This document shows, one piece after another, positions 17,018 through 25,089 of a DNA stretch of 64,000 nucleotides. The notes beneath the pieces were generated by a model. The model was not told where the DNA came from. It searched no databases and saw nothing but the letters and a program-made list of their open reading frames with translations. Within the stretch, counting starts at the first letter, position 1. Every line of letters starts with the position of its first letter. The translations under genes and the position numbers were made by a program. Source of the stretch: Actinospineispora spinosispora DSM 44797 (GTDB taxonomy: Bacteria; Actinomycetota; Actinomycetes; Mycobacteriales; Pseudonocardiaceae); the NCBI RefSeq assembly GCF_000429025.1, contig NZ_AUBB01000006.1, positions 1-64,000 on the forward strand, read 5' to 3'.

Positions 17018-17795
17018 AGCCGTCGTTCTGACGCTGTTCGCGCTGGTCGTCGTCGTGGTGGTGATCGCGCCGCTGCTCACCCTGCTCGTGGCGGCGATCG
17101 CCGAGTCCTGGACCTCGGCGCTGCCGTCCGGGCTCACCGGCGCGCACCTGGCGGAGGCACTCGACCCGGACGGGCTCGCGTCCCTGCTGGTCAGCGTGCA
17201 GACCGCGATCCTCGCGGGCGGAGCGTCGCTGCTGGTCGGGACCTGGGCGGCGCTGGCGGCGGCCGACGCCTCGCCCATGGTCCGCCGGGTGACCTCGGCA
17301 CTGTGTCACCTGCCGATCGCGGTGCCCTCGGTGGTCATCGGTCTCGGGCTGCTGATCGCCTTCAACCGCGCACCGCTGGTGCTGGGTGGAACCCGCTGGA
17401 TCGTCATCCTCGCGCACGCGGTACTGGTGCTCGCGTTCACGTTCAGCACGGTCGCGGCCGCCCTGCACCGGCTCGACCCGGAGCTGCCGAGAGCGGCCCG
17501 GGGCCTCGGGGCGAGCGAAGCGCGCGTCCTGTGGCAAATCCGCCTGCCGCTGCTGCTGCCGGCGCTCGCCGCCGCGTCGGGGCTGGCCGTGGCGTTGTCG
17601 ATGGGCGAGCTGGGCGCGACGATCATGATCTACCCGCCCAGCTGGCGGACCCTGCCGGTGACGATCTTCGCGCTCAGCGACCGGGGTGACGTGTTCCGCG
17701 CGTCGGCCAGCACGGTCGTCCTGCTCGCCACCACGGTGGTGCTGCTGCTGGCGTTGGGTCGCGTCCGTTCACGCGCGGAGTCCGTTCGCCACTGA
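16992..17795 (+). CDS. phosphonate ABC transporter permease 2 (PhnV-like)
   Basis: A 267-residue partner permease with about six helices, starting with VVLTLFALVVVVVVIAPLLTLLV, and an EAA-like loop PRAARGLGASEARVLWQIRLPLLLPAL. GTG start at 16992 with AGGAGG 8 bases upstream inside the preceding gene. It is the last gene of the phosphonate operon; base composition changes abruptly just after it. Confidence 0.88.
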   Translation: MLLWSRGSRAVVLTLFALVVVVVVIAPLLTLLVAAIAESWTSALPSGLTGAHLAEALDPDGLASLLVSVQTAILAGGASLLVGTWAALAAADASPMVRRVTSALCHLPIAVPSVVIGLGLLIAFNRAPLVLGGTRWIVILAHAVLVLAFTFSTVAAALHRLDPELPRAARGLGASEARVLWQIRLPLLLPALAAASGLAVALSMGELGATIMIYPPSWRTLPVTIFALSDRGDVFRASASTVVLLATTVVLLLALGRVRSRAESVRH

Positions 17796-17844
17796 ACTGG
17801 ATAGCGCCACACCGGAGCGGTCCGAGAGAGGGCATAGTGACCAC

Positions 17845-18780
17845 GTGGCTGGGTCGGTCGGAGTTAGCTTGCCATCGCCGTTGGTCGAATTATCTGATGA
17901 ACGGTTGGGTTCCGTCCGTCTGCTGCTCAAACGGGATGACTTGATCCATCCGGAGTTTCCGGGGAACAAGTGGCGCAAGTTGAAGTACCAACTGGCGGAT
18001 GCGCGGCAGCGGGGAGCATCGACACTGTTGACGTTCGGGGGTGCGTACTCCAACCACATCCGTGCGGTAGCTGCCGCGGGACGTCACATGGGTTTCGCCA
18101 CGATTGGTGTGATTCGTGGGGAAGAACAGCCGTTCAATGAGAGCTTGGCGCTCGCGGTCGAGGACGGGATGCGCCTGCACTACATCGACCGCGCGACCTA
18201 CCGGCGTAAGTCGGATTCCACGGTGCTGGCCATGTTGCGGGCGGAACTCGGCGAGCACTATCTGATTCCTGAGGGCGGCAGCGCACCGGCGGCCCTGTTG
18301 GGCTGCGCTGAGCTGATTGCTGAGATTCCCGAGCCGTTCGACCTCGTCGTCTGCCCGGTAGGAACCGGTGGGACGCTCGCCGGACTCTCCATGGGACTCA
18401 GTCCTGGCCAGCGGGTTCTGGGCTATGCGGTTTTGCGAGGTGTGGAGTATCTCGACGACGAGATCGTCCGCCTGCAACGCGAGACATCGGGGCGAATTCT
18501 CAGCAACTGGACCGTGGACCATCGGTTCCACTGCGGGGGCTTCGCTCGCAGATCAGCGGCGCTCGACGAATTCATTACTGATTTTGAACGACGACATGGG
18601 TTTCTGTTGGACCGGGTCTATGTGGCGAAGGCGATGCTCGGCTTGTTCACCTGTATCGCTCAGAACGAGCTGGGCACGGTCGGTACCGTGGTATTTGTGG
18701 TCACTGGTCCGAAGGAACTCGACGTAGCTGGTCGTCCTCAGCGGGCCAGGGCGCGGCGGGCGAGGGTGTCGAGCAGGTAG
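17845..18780 (+). CDS. D-cysteine desulfhydrase/ACC-deaminase family PLP enzyme, atypical C-terminus
   Basis: Fold-type II PLP enzyme, 311 residues: LPSPLVEL, LLLKRDDLIHPEFPGNKWRKLKYQL (the Asn-Lys is the PLP-lysine motif, about residue 42), LTFGGAYSNHIRAVAAAG, and CPVGTGGTLAGL, which binds the cofactor phosphate. Family activity is deamination or desulfhydration of D-cysteine or ACC. Two oddities: bases 17881-18000 are 63/120 G+C, far below the flanking genes, pointing to recent acquisition; and the family's closing HTGG motif is replaced by VVTGP followed by an Arg/Ala tail read from sequence antisense to the next permease gene, which it overlaps by 43 bases. It may be inactive. GTG at 17845 is the likely start. 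Confidence 0.75.
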   Translation: MAGSVGVSLPSPLVELSDERLGSVRLLLKRDDLIHPEFPGNKWRKLKYQLADARQRGASTLLTFGGAYSNHIRAVAAAGRHMGFATIGVIRGEEQPFNESLALAVEDGMRLHYIDRATYRRKSDSTVLAMLRAELGEHYLIPEGGSAPAALLGCAELIAEIPEPFDLVVCPVGTGGTLAGLSMGLSPGQRVLGYAVLRGVEYLDDEIVRLQRETSGRILSNWTVDHRFHCGGFARRSAALDEFITDFERRHGFLLDRVYVAKAMLGLFTCIAQNELGTVGTVVFVVTGPKELDVAGRPQRARARRARVSSR

Positions 18781-19526
18781 CCGAGGACGCCGATGACCAG
18801 GATGACCGCCATGACCTGGTCGTAGGCCAGCTGGTCGCGCGCGTTGAGAATCTCGTAGCCAAGGCCCGAGGTGACACCGAGCATCTCGGCCGGCACGAGC
18901 ACCACCCACCCGATGCCCAGCGCGAGCCGCACCCCGGTCAGCAGGTGCGGCCGCACCGAGGGCAGCACCACGCTGGTCAGCCGCTCCAGGCCGGTGGCGC
19001 CGAGCGAGCGGGCGACCATCACCAGGCCGGGCTCGACAGCGCGCACTCCCGCCGAGGTGCTCAACACGACCGGCCACACCGCGGCCGCCGCGACGAGGAA
19101 GAACACCGGGCGGTGACCGATGCCGAACAGGCCGATCGCTACCGGCGCCCAGGACAGCGGCGACACCATGCGCAGCAGCTGGAACACCGGCCGCGTGGCG
19201 TCGTCCAGCACCGGGACCGAGCCGACGGCGAGACCGACGACGAACCCCACGACGGTGGCGATCAGGAGGCCGACGAGCAGGCGCCACAGGCTCGCGGCGA
19301 TGTCCGGAAGCAGAACACCTCTGGTCAGCAGAGTGATCACGGCGGGAAGCGCGCGTTGCGGCGCGAATGCGGCGAGCAGTGAGCCCGGCGCCGCCAGCAG
19401 CGTGGTGGCGGCCCACCACAGCAGCACCGAGGCGGCGACCGCCACGGCCGGTGGGAGGAACCCCCGCCTCCTGGCTCCGGTGCGCCCCCGTGCGACGGGG
19501 GTCTCGGTGGTGTCGAGCAGGGTCAT
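18738..19526 (-). CDS. sulfonate/nitrate-type ABC transporter permease (SsuC-like)
   Basis: A 262-residue permease with about six helices and a cytoplasmic EAA loop VEPGLVMVARSLGATGLERLTSVVLPSVRPHLLTG, typical of the SsuC/TauC/NrtB group that imports sulfonates or similar anions. Its ATG overlaps the stop of the binding-protein gene (ATGA). It ends a five-gene operon in which every junction overlaps. Its 3' end overlaps the convergent D-cysteine desulfhydrase-like gene by 43 bases. Confidence 0.88.
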   Translation of the reverse strand: MTLLDTTETPVARGRTGARRRGFLPPAVAVAASVLLWWAATTLLAAPGSLLAAFAPQRALPAVITLLTRGVLLPDIAASLWRLLVGLLIATVVGFVVGLAVGSVPVLDDATRPVFQLLRMVSPLSWAPVAIGLFGIGHRPVFFLVAAAAVWPVVLSTSAGVRAVEPGLVMVARSLGATGLERLTSVVLPSVRPHLLTGVRLALGIGWVVLVPAEMLGVTSGLGYEILNARDQLAYDQVMAVILVIGVLGYLLDTLARRALAR

Positions 19527-20689
19527 GTCGACTGCACCTCTTCGGTTCTGGACAGGGAGCTGGGCAGCGCGAACGCGGCCGGCCCGCCGAGGGAGGCCAT
19601 GCTGCGCAGTACGAAACGGTCGTCGACGAGCACGTCGTGCGCGGTCGAGGTGTCGATCGAGTCGAGGAACCGCCGGTCGCCGTCGACGACGGTCTCCCGC
19701 ATGGCGTCCACCAGCGCCTCGGTGTAGCCGCGGAACGGGTACGGGGCGAAGCCGATCCGTTCGCCGTGCCAGTCCGGGTGCCGCACCAGCAACGCGGGGT
19801 CGGTGCCGGACCTGGTCAGTGCGCGTCGCACGGCGGGAAGCGGCTGTGGCAGGTAGCGGCCACCGGTCAGCACGCCCGCGGTGTCGCCGCGATGCGCCGA
19901 GATCCACAGCTGGGCACCCGCCACCGCGTCGGTCACCGCCTGCACCGCGTGCGGAGCGGTGTCGATCAGCTCCTGGCGCACGACGAGCGCGCAACACGCG
20001 TGGTCCTGCCAGGCGTCGCCCACGAAACGGGCGATGCGACCCACCCCGCGCAGCTCGGCGGCCGCGTTGAACGGGTCCGCGACGATGTAGCCACCGATGA
20101 CGCCGGTGTCCAGCGCCGGGAGCATGTCGGCGGGGCTCATCACCACCAGTCCGACGGTGCCCTCCGCCGCCGACGGAACCTCGCGGATCACCGGCCGCAG
20201 TCCCGCCGACCGGAGCATCCGCTGCACCATCACGTTGTGGATCGACCACCAGAACGGGATGGCCACACTACGTCCGCGCAGGTCACCGACGTCCCGCACA
20301 GTCGGGGCGACGGTGAGCGCCGAGCCGTTGGTGTGGTTCCAGGCGACGACCCTGACCTTCGCGCCGAGGGCGTAACGCAGCTGGACCGCGAACGGCATCA
20401 GCAGATGCACCACGTCGAGCTCGCCGGCGAGCAACGCCTGCGCGAGCGACTCCCAGGAACGGAACAGCACCGGTCGAGCGGCACTCACCCCGGCGAACCG
20501 GCCCTGCGCATGGGCCACCAGCAGCGGCGCCGCATCGGTGATCGGCAGGTAACCGATCCGCAGCTGTGTGCCGGTGCGCGCGGTGGACCGCCCGGCCAGC
20601 GCCAGGTCCGCGGCGGCCGCCACCCCGCCGACCGCGCCCAGAGCCACTCCCGCCCGCAGCAACGTCCGGCGGCTCAGCGGCGGGCTCAT
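19523..20689 (-). CDS. SsuA/NrtA-type substrate-binding protein with Tat-like signal
   Basis: A 388-residue secreted binding protein. SRRTLLRAGVALGAVGGVAAAADLALAG (about 6-33) is a twin-arginine signal, and the mature part starts LRIGYLPITDAAPLLVAHAQGRF, which is the classical NMT1/SsuA opening. It would bind an organosulfur anion such as an aliphatic sulfonate or sulfone; nitrate/cyanate specificity cannot be excluded from sequence, but the leader peptide upstream and neighbouring sulfur operon favour sulfur. It is translationally coupled to the ATPase gene through an ATGA overlap. Confidence 0.87.
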   Translation of the reverse strand: MSPPLSRRTLLRAGVALGAVGGVAAAADLALAGRSTARTGTQLRIGYLPITDAAPLLVAHAQGRFAGVSAARPVLFRSWESLAQALLAGELDVVHLLMPFAVQLRYALGAKVRVVAWNHTNGSALTVAPTVRDVGDLRGRSVAIPFWWSIHNVMVQRMLRSAGLRPVIREVPSAAEGTVGLVVMSPADMLPALDTGVIGGYIVADPFNAAAELRGVGRIARFVGDAWQDHACCALVVRQELIDTAPHAVQAVTDAVAGAQLWISAHRGDTAGVLTGGRYLPQPLPAVRRALTRSGTDPALLVRHPDWHGERIGFAPYPFRGYTEALVDAMRETVVDGDRRFLDSIDTSTAHDVLVDDRFVLRSMASLGGPAAFALPSSLSRTEEVQST

Positions 20690-21441
20690 CCCGTCCTCAC
20701 CACCGGGTTCGACACGGCCGCGACCTGTGAGCGGTAGCTGGCCAGCAGCTCGGCCCGCAGCGGGTGGTCGGCGAGCTGGTCGTGCCCGGGCTCGATCGGG
20801 TTGTCCCAGCGTTCGCCGATCCCACCGGCACCGTCGAGCGCGGTGATCGTCTGCCCCAGGTACAGCGCTTCGTCCACGTCGTGGGTGACCAGGACCAACG
20901 TCACCCGCAGCCGGGTCGCGGCCTCGCGCAGCCAGGTCCGCAGACCGGTGCGGGTCGCCGGGTCGAGCGCGCTGAACGGCTCGTCCAGCAGCAGGACGTC
21001 CGGGCGCACCGCCATCGCCCTGGCGATCGACACCCGCTGGGCCTGGCCGCCGGACAGCTGCCCGGGCAGTGCGTCGGCGAACTCGGTCAGCCCGAACAAC
21101 TCCAGCAGCCCGGCGACCTCGTCCCGCGCGAAACGGCCCCGGTTCGCGCTGTACCGCCCGCCGAGCTCGACGTTCTCCCGGACGTCGAGCCACGGCATCA
21201 GCAGCGGCTGCTGGAACACCACCGCGGTCGAGGCCGGCTGTTCGTCCGGACGGCTGAGCCGCCCGGAGTCCAGCTCCTCGAGCCCGGCGAGAACGCGCAG
21301 CAAAGTGGACTTGCCACTACCACTCGGGCCGAGCACCACCAGGCGCCCGTCCCTCACCACGTCGAGGTCGAGGCCTCGCAGTACGGCCCGGTCGCCGTAG
21401 CTCTTGGCGGCGGCGGTCAGACGGAGCGCGACAGTTCCCAC
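20686..21441 (-). CDS. sulfonate-type ABC transporter ATPase (SsuB-like)
   Basis: A 251-residue ATPase: Walker A GPSGSGKSTLLR (about 39-50), VVFQQPLLMPWLDV Q-loop, LSGGQAQRVSIARA signature, VLLLDEPFSALD Walker B and LVLVTHDVDEALYLG H-loop. The 'PWLDV' after the Q-loop is typical of SsuB/TauB. GTG start at 21441, 25 bases inside the 3' end of the preceding flavoprotein gene, indicating coupled translation. Confidence 0.9.
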   Translation of the reverse strand: MGTVALRLTAAAKSYGDRAVLRGLDLDVVRDGRLVVLGPSGSGKSTLLRVLAGLEELDSGRLSRPDEQPASTAVVFQQPLLMPWLDVRENVELGGRYSANRGRFARDEVAGLLELFGLTEFADALPGQLSGGQAQRVSIARAMAVRPDVLLLDEPFSALDPATRTGLRTWLREAATRLRVTLVLVTHDVDEALYLGQTITALDGAGGIGERWDNPIEPGHDQLADHPLRAELLASYRSQVAAVSNPVVRTG

Positions 21442-22457
21442 CGCAGTTGTCCTTCCGTCGGGGCCTGGATCGGCAGGAACGCACCCTCGCGCAGCCGTCG
21501 GCTCACGTCGCTGCCGGCGAGATATCCGGCGCCGCCGCGGACGGTGGCTTCCAACCGGGTCGCCGCCGACGCGGCGGCCGCGGCGTCCAGGCGCAGGCTC
21601 AACAGCTCGGCCGAGCTCAGCGATGCCGCGTCGGCCGCGCCCGCGTGCAGCCGGCGATGCACCGACGCCGCTCGAGCGGCGACCAGCTCCGCCTCCCCGG
21701 TCAGCTCGGCGTTCGGGCCGGTCAGGTGCCGCTTCGTCTCCTCGGTCGAGCGCTGGGCCAGACCCGAGCAGAACGCCGACTGCACGAGCAGGAACGTCGG
21801 CCTGATCGAACCGACGAACGCGCGCAGGTCCCAGGACAGCACCGCGTCGCCCGGCACGTGCACGTCCCGCAGCAGCGCCGAGGACGACGCGGTGCCGTTG
21901 AGCGCGAGCAGCTCGGGGCGGGGATCGACCTGGACACCCGGGTCGGACAGCCGCAGCCGCACGACCGCCCGGTCGGCCCCGTCCCCGACCCGCACCGGCA
22001 GCACGACCACGGCGTCGGGGAAGAGGTTGGACGCCCAGCGGATCGGCCCGGTGAGGCGCAGTCCGCCGTCCGCCCGGCGGGCCGTGACCGGAACCGGACC
22101 GAGCCCGGCCACGTCGGCGAGCGCGGGCGCCATCGCGGTGGACCCGACGACCCGGCCGGCGAGCAGTTCACCGAGCAGCTCGCCGGAGTCTGGCTCACCG
22201 CGACCGAGGTACTCGATCACCATGCGCTGCGCCCACAGTGAGAACGCCGAGCTCATGCACTCACCGGCGATCCGCTCGACGAGGCTCACCGCGTACGGCA
22301 GCCCACCGCCGCGCGGCGCGATCAGGTCCCGCTCCCCCAGCCAGCGCAGACCGTCGACGACTTGCTGGTCGCCGCTGTCCACCCGCGCCGCGCGGTCCCG
22401 GAAGCGCGCGGCGACCTCGTCCACCGTGTCGTCGACCGTCGCGGTGGCCGTACTCAT
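21417..22457 (-). CDS. acyl-CoA dehydrogenase-fold flavoprotein, probable sulfur monooxygenase
   Basis: A 346-residue protein with the acyl-CoA dehydrogenase fold: FSLWAQRMVIEYLGRG in the N-terminal helical domain, then a central beta domain (RLTGPIRWASNLFPDAVVVLPV) and a C-terminal helical bundle. The C-terminal catalytic Glu segment of true dehydrogenases was not found. Flavoproteins of this fold in sulfur operons (SfnB, DszC relatives) are FMNH2-dependent monooxygenases of sulfones or sulfides; position between a DUF4242 gene and ssuBAC-like genes supports such a role here (inference). ATG 22457 overlaps the DUF4242 stop (ATGA). Confidence 0.75.
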   Translation of the reverse strand: MSTATATVDDTVDEVAARFRDRAARVDSGDQQVVDGLRWLGERDLIAPRGGGLPYAVSLVERIAGECMSSAFSLWAQRMVIEYLGRGEPDSGELLGELLAGRVVGSTAMAPALADVAGLGPVPVTARRADGGLRLTGPIRWASNLFPDAVVVLPVRVGDGADRAVVRLRLSDPGVQVDPRPELLALNGTASSSALLRDVHVPGDAVLSWDLRAFVGSIRPTFLLVQSAFCSGLAQRSTEETKRHLTGPNAELTGEAELVAARAASVHRRLHAGAADAASLSSAELLSLRLDAAAAASAATRLEATVRGGAGYLAGSDVSRRLREGAFLPIQAPTEGQLRWELSRSV

Positions 22458-23002
22458 CGCTGACCCGCCCCGGTATCCAGGGCGTGCAGCCGGTCGATCG
22501 GGGTGTCCACGGCGGCGCGGCCCCGGCGCACGATGTCCTCGTCCGCGGCGTCGTAGAAGCACAGACACTTCACCATGTCCTCGCGGACGTAGGTGCGCAG
22601 GAAGCTCACCTCGGGCACATCGGCGTAGCGCGGCGCCTTCGCCTTCTTCCGCGCCAGGTAGTCGTCCATGCTCAGCTCGGCGGGTAGATCCCATTCGACG
22701 AGGTAGCCCGCGCTGGGCTTGGCTGCCTTGAGCTGCGCCAGGTCGGCACCGACGAGCCGCACCTGGTCGGGACCGACCACCTCGGTGGCGGTGTCGAGCC
22801 GCGCGGCGGCGAGCTCGGCCGTCAATGCCGTGGTGTCATCCGCTTCCAGCACGGCGAACAGCCGGTCGTGCCCGGCGGTCACCTGCGACTCGATCAGCTC
22901 GGCCCGGGCGCTCCCGGCCGCCTTGTCGATCTCGACGAGCAGTGCGGCGACACCGTCACGGTCGGTGCGGGTGGGGACGAACTCGAATAGGTACAGCGAC
23001 AT
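22454..23002 (-). CDS. DUF4242-type protein, first gene of the sulfonate-like operon
   Basis: A 182-residue soluble protein. The second half (GYLVEWDLPAELSMDDYL ... VSFLRTYVREDMVKCLCFYDAADEDIVRRGRAAVDTPIDRLHAL) fits the DUF4242 fold, a ferredoxin-like domain some of whose members bind nickel. The first half (YLFEFVPTRTDRDGVAALL) looks like a diverged second copy of the same domain. How it serves sulfur uptake is unknown. It lies 125 bases after the end of a leader peptide and heads an operon in which all genes overlap. Confidence 0.7.
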   Translation of the reverse strand: MSLYLFEFVPTRTDRDGVAALLVEIDKAAGSARAELIESQVTAGHDRLFAVLEADDTTALTAELAAARLDTATEVVGPDQVRLVGADLAQLKAAKPSAGYLVEWDLPAELSMDDYLARKKAKAPRYADVPEVSFLRTYVREDMVKCLCFYDAADEDIVRRGRAAVDTPIDRLHALDTGAGQR

Positions 23003-23127
23003 GGTCCGGTCCTCTCGGGGACGTTCACGAGGGCGTGCGACGACACCTCTGATGGGCAGCGTTCGACAGCGCCACTGACATGGGTGTTCGGCGGAACTTC
23101 AGATGCGCGGAGCGGGCGACGGCCGGC

Positions 23128-23220
23128 TCAGGACATGCGCGACGGTGAACCCGGACACGCCGCGGCGACGACCCTCAGCAGGTCGATGTGGCGGCGTTGA
23201 ACCAACGGTTCCGGACTCAC
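23128..23220 (-). CDS. leader peptide with RRHIDL motif (sulfonate-like operon)
   Basis: A 30-codon reading frame from GTG 23220, reading VQRRHIDLLRVVAAACPG in its core. The motif RRH(V/I)DLxR followed by a small-residue run and Cys recurs in the two other leaders of this window and is the hallmark of short leader peptides upstream of sulfur genes in actinobacteria. Translation stalling at the Cys codon is a plausible attenuation cue when cysteine is scarce. The ribosome-binding site is weak, and TAGTGT at 23228-23233 on this strand may be the -10 element. Confidence 0.7.
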   Translation of the reverse strand: MSPEPLVQRRHIDLLRVVAAACPGSPSRMS

Positions 23221-23239
23221 ACCGACGACACTACCGGAT

Positions 23240-23253
23240 AGACCGATCTGTCT
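23240..23253. promoter_or_regulatory. candidate TetR operator between leader peptide and tetR
   Basis: Imperfect palindrome AGACCGATCTGTCT (12 of 14 bases symmetric), of the AGACnGnTCnGTCT type often bound by TetR regulators. It sits between the leader peptide's likely -10 and the tetR gene's likely -10 (TATGCT, 23269-23274), so it could repress both directions. Confidence 0.55.
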
Positions 23254-23280
23254 GGAAGACTTTCGTTCTATGCTGGCCAC

Positions 23281-23862
23281 ATGCCCACCACGGCCCCGAC
23301 GAACCGACCGAGCCCCGCCGACCGTCTGCTGGACAGCGCGACCACGCTGTTCGATCGGGAGGGAATCCGCGCCGTGGGCATCGACCGGCTGATCGCCGAT
23401 GCCGATGTCGCCAGGGCGAGCCTCTACCAGCACTTCGGGTCGAAGGACACGCTCGTGGTGAGTTACCTGCGGCGGGCGGACGAGAAGGACCGCGCCGGAT
23501 ACGAGCGGGCCGTGCGCGGGCTCGACGATCGCCCGCTCGACCGGGTACGCACCGTCTTCCGGCTCGCCGGGGCGGCTGCCCGCCGGCGCGACTACCGGGG
23601 TTGTCTGTACCTCAACGCGCTGACCGAGTTCCCGGATCAGGACAGCCCGGTCCGCGCCGTGGTGAATGCCCACCGCCAGTGGCTACTGACCGAGCTGACC
23701 ACGGCGCTCACCCAGGCGGGCGCCCGCGAGCCGGAGCAGCTGGCGACCAACCTGCAGATGCTCTACGACGGAGCCCTGGTCGGCTCGAAGGCGAACCGCT
23801 CGGCCACGCCGATCGAGCAGGCGGCGGCTCTGGCCGATCAGCTCATCGCCGCCGCCGGGTGA
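23281..23862 (+). CDS. TetR-family regulator
   Basis: A 193-residue regulator. The helix-turn-helix is ADRLLDSATTLFDREGIRAVGIDRLIADADVARASLYQHFGSKDTLV (about 13-59). The C-terminal ligand domain contains RDYRGCLYLNALTEFPD, seen in a TetR group near sulfur and redox genes. It is divergent from the sulfonate-like operon and probably acts at the palindrome at 23240. The TATGCT box 7 bases before the ATG suggests a near-leaderless transcript. Confidence 0.88.
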   Translation: MPTTAPTNRPSPADRLLDSATTLFDREGIRAVGIDRLIADADVARASLYQHFGSKDTLVVSYLRRADEKDRAGYERAVRGLDDRPLDRVRTVFRLAGAAARRRDYRGCLYLNALTEFPDQDSPVRAVVNAHRQWLLTELTTALTQAGAREPEQLATNLQMLYDGALVGSKANRSATPIEQAAALADQLIAAAG

Positions 23863-23868
23863 CGCTGG

Positions 23869-24033
23869 TCAGTGACGGCCGGTGCCGCCCTTGCCGCCTC
23901 GGAACCTGTCGAGCATCTGCTTCGCCTTCGCCCGGTTGCGCGGGTCACGCGCGTAGGTCTTGGCCTGATCGGTGAGCTTGCGCCCCTGCGGGCTCTTCAG
24001 GAACGCTCCGATCTTGCTGAACGGGCCGGCCAT
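23869..24033 (-). CDS. small basic conserved-type protein
   Basis: A 54-residue protein starting AGPFSKIGAFLKSPQGRKL, rich in Lys/Arg/Gly and ending GGTGRH. No membrane segment. Short actinobacterial proteins with this 'GPFxKxxxFLxSPQGRKL' opening are common but uncharacterised as far as I know. ATG 24033 has AGGAAAT about 8 bases upstream. It lies between tetR and the amino-acid importer operon and converges with tetR. Confidence 0.6.
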   Translation of the reverse strand: MAGPFSKIGAFLKSPQGRKLTDQAKTYARDPRNRAKAKQMLDRFRGGKGGTGRH

Positions 24034-24096
24034 GATGTCCCCATTTCCTGAGAAGGTACTCAGTCAACTCGGTCGGGCCGCCCAGAGTTCCCGCCG

Positions 24097-25089
24097 TCAC
24101 GTCCGGGGCAGACCCTGTGGGTTGATCTGGGAGACTGGGATCGCCTCGCTGGTCAGGTTCCATCGCTGCAGTACCTGGCTGTAGCTGCCGTTCTTGATGA
24201 CCGTGTTCAGCGCCTCGTTGAGCGGCCCGACCAGCCCGTTGTTCTTCTTCGTCATGGCCGCGATGTCGGCGGTGATCTCCCCGCCGCCGCTGACCCGGCC
24301 GACGATCTTCGTGTCACCCTTGACCGCGACGTGATAGCTGGCGTTCGGGTTCGGTCCGAGGTACAGGTCGATCCGCCCGGACTGCAGCGCCAGGTAGTAG
24401 TCCCCCGGGTTGGTGTAGTACTGCAGCTTGGCCGGCGCCAGCCCGGCCGCCTTGTTCTGGGCGTCCCAGCGCAACAGAATCTGCTCCTGGTTGGTGCCCG
24501 CCGACACCGCGACGGTACGGCCCGCAATGTCCGAGGGCTTCGTGACCTGCTGGATCGGGCTGTCCTTCGCCGCCTCGAAGGCCACGGTGTCCACCCGGTA
24601 GGTGGCGAAGTCGTAGGAGTCCTTGCGTTCCTCGGTCACCGTGATGTTGGAGAAGCCGGCGTCGTACTGGCCGGAGTCGACGGCGAGGAACAGGTTCGCC
24701 CAGGACGTTTGGCGCAGGTCCAGCGTCAGCCCGAGGGTGTCCGCGACCAGCTGCGCCACGTCGGTCTCGACGCCGATCATGGTGCGGTCGTCGTCGGCGG
24801 GGAAGTTCAGCGGCGGGCTGCCCTTGCCGTCCGCGCCGACGACCAGTGTCCCCTTGCTCCGGATCGCGGCGGGCAGTGACGCCGCGATCGCCTCGACCTT
24901 CTGCCCGCGAATGCGGTGCTGGTCCGGGCTGGTGTTGATGGCGTTCTGCCCGGTCGCGGGCGGCGGCTTCTGGTCGGGGTCGGGGCCGGCGCACGCGGTC
25001 AGCGCAACGGCGAGCAGGACGGGCAGCACGGCGACGAGCCGTAGGGATCGGGTCGGCACGGGGTTCCTCTTCGGGGAGTCGGCGTTCAC
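24097..25089 (-). CDS. polar amino-acid ABC transporter binding lipoprotein (YxeM/TcyA-like)
   Basis: A 330-residue type II binding protein of the family 3 (cystine/polar amino acid) fold. The lipobox is LTAC after a signal that begins in VPTRSLRLVAVLPVLLAVA; the mature protein has IGVETDVAQLVADTLGLTLDLRQTSWANLFLAVDSGQYDAGFSNITVTEERKDSYDFATY. The fold, the upstream leader peptide and the linked acetyltransferase point to cystine or S-substituted cysteines as ligand (inference). GTG 25089 overlaps the ATPase stop (GTGA). Confidence 0.88.
   Translation of the reverse strand: MNADSPKRNPVPTRSLRLVAVLPVLLAVALTACAGPDPDQKPPPATGQNAINTSPDQHRIRGQKVEAIAASLPAAIRSKGTLVVGADGKGSPPLNFPADDDRTMIGVETDVAQLVADTLGLTLDLRQTSWANLFLAVDSGQYDAGFSNITVTEERKDSYDFATYRVDTVAFEAAKDSPIQQVTKPSDIAGRTVAVSAGTNQEQILLRWDAQNKAAGLAPAKLQYYTNPGDYYLALQSGRIDLYLGPNPNASYHVAVKGDTKIVGRVSGGGEITADIAAMTKKNNGLVGPLNEALNTVIKNGSYSQVLQRWNLTSEAIPVSQINPQGLPRT

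Noticed and set aside
19523..21441. Nitrate rather than sulfonate importer
   Set aside because: The SsuA/NrtA fold allows both, but the leader peptide, flavoprotein and adjacent sulfur locus favour organosulfur; no nitrate or cyanate enzyme is linked.
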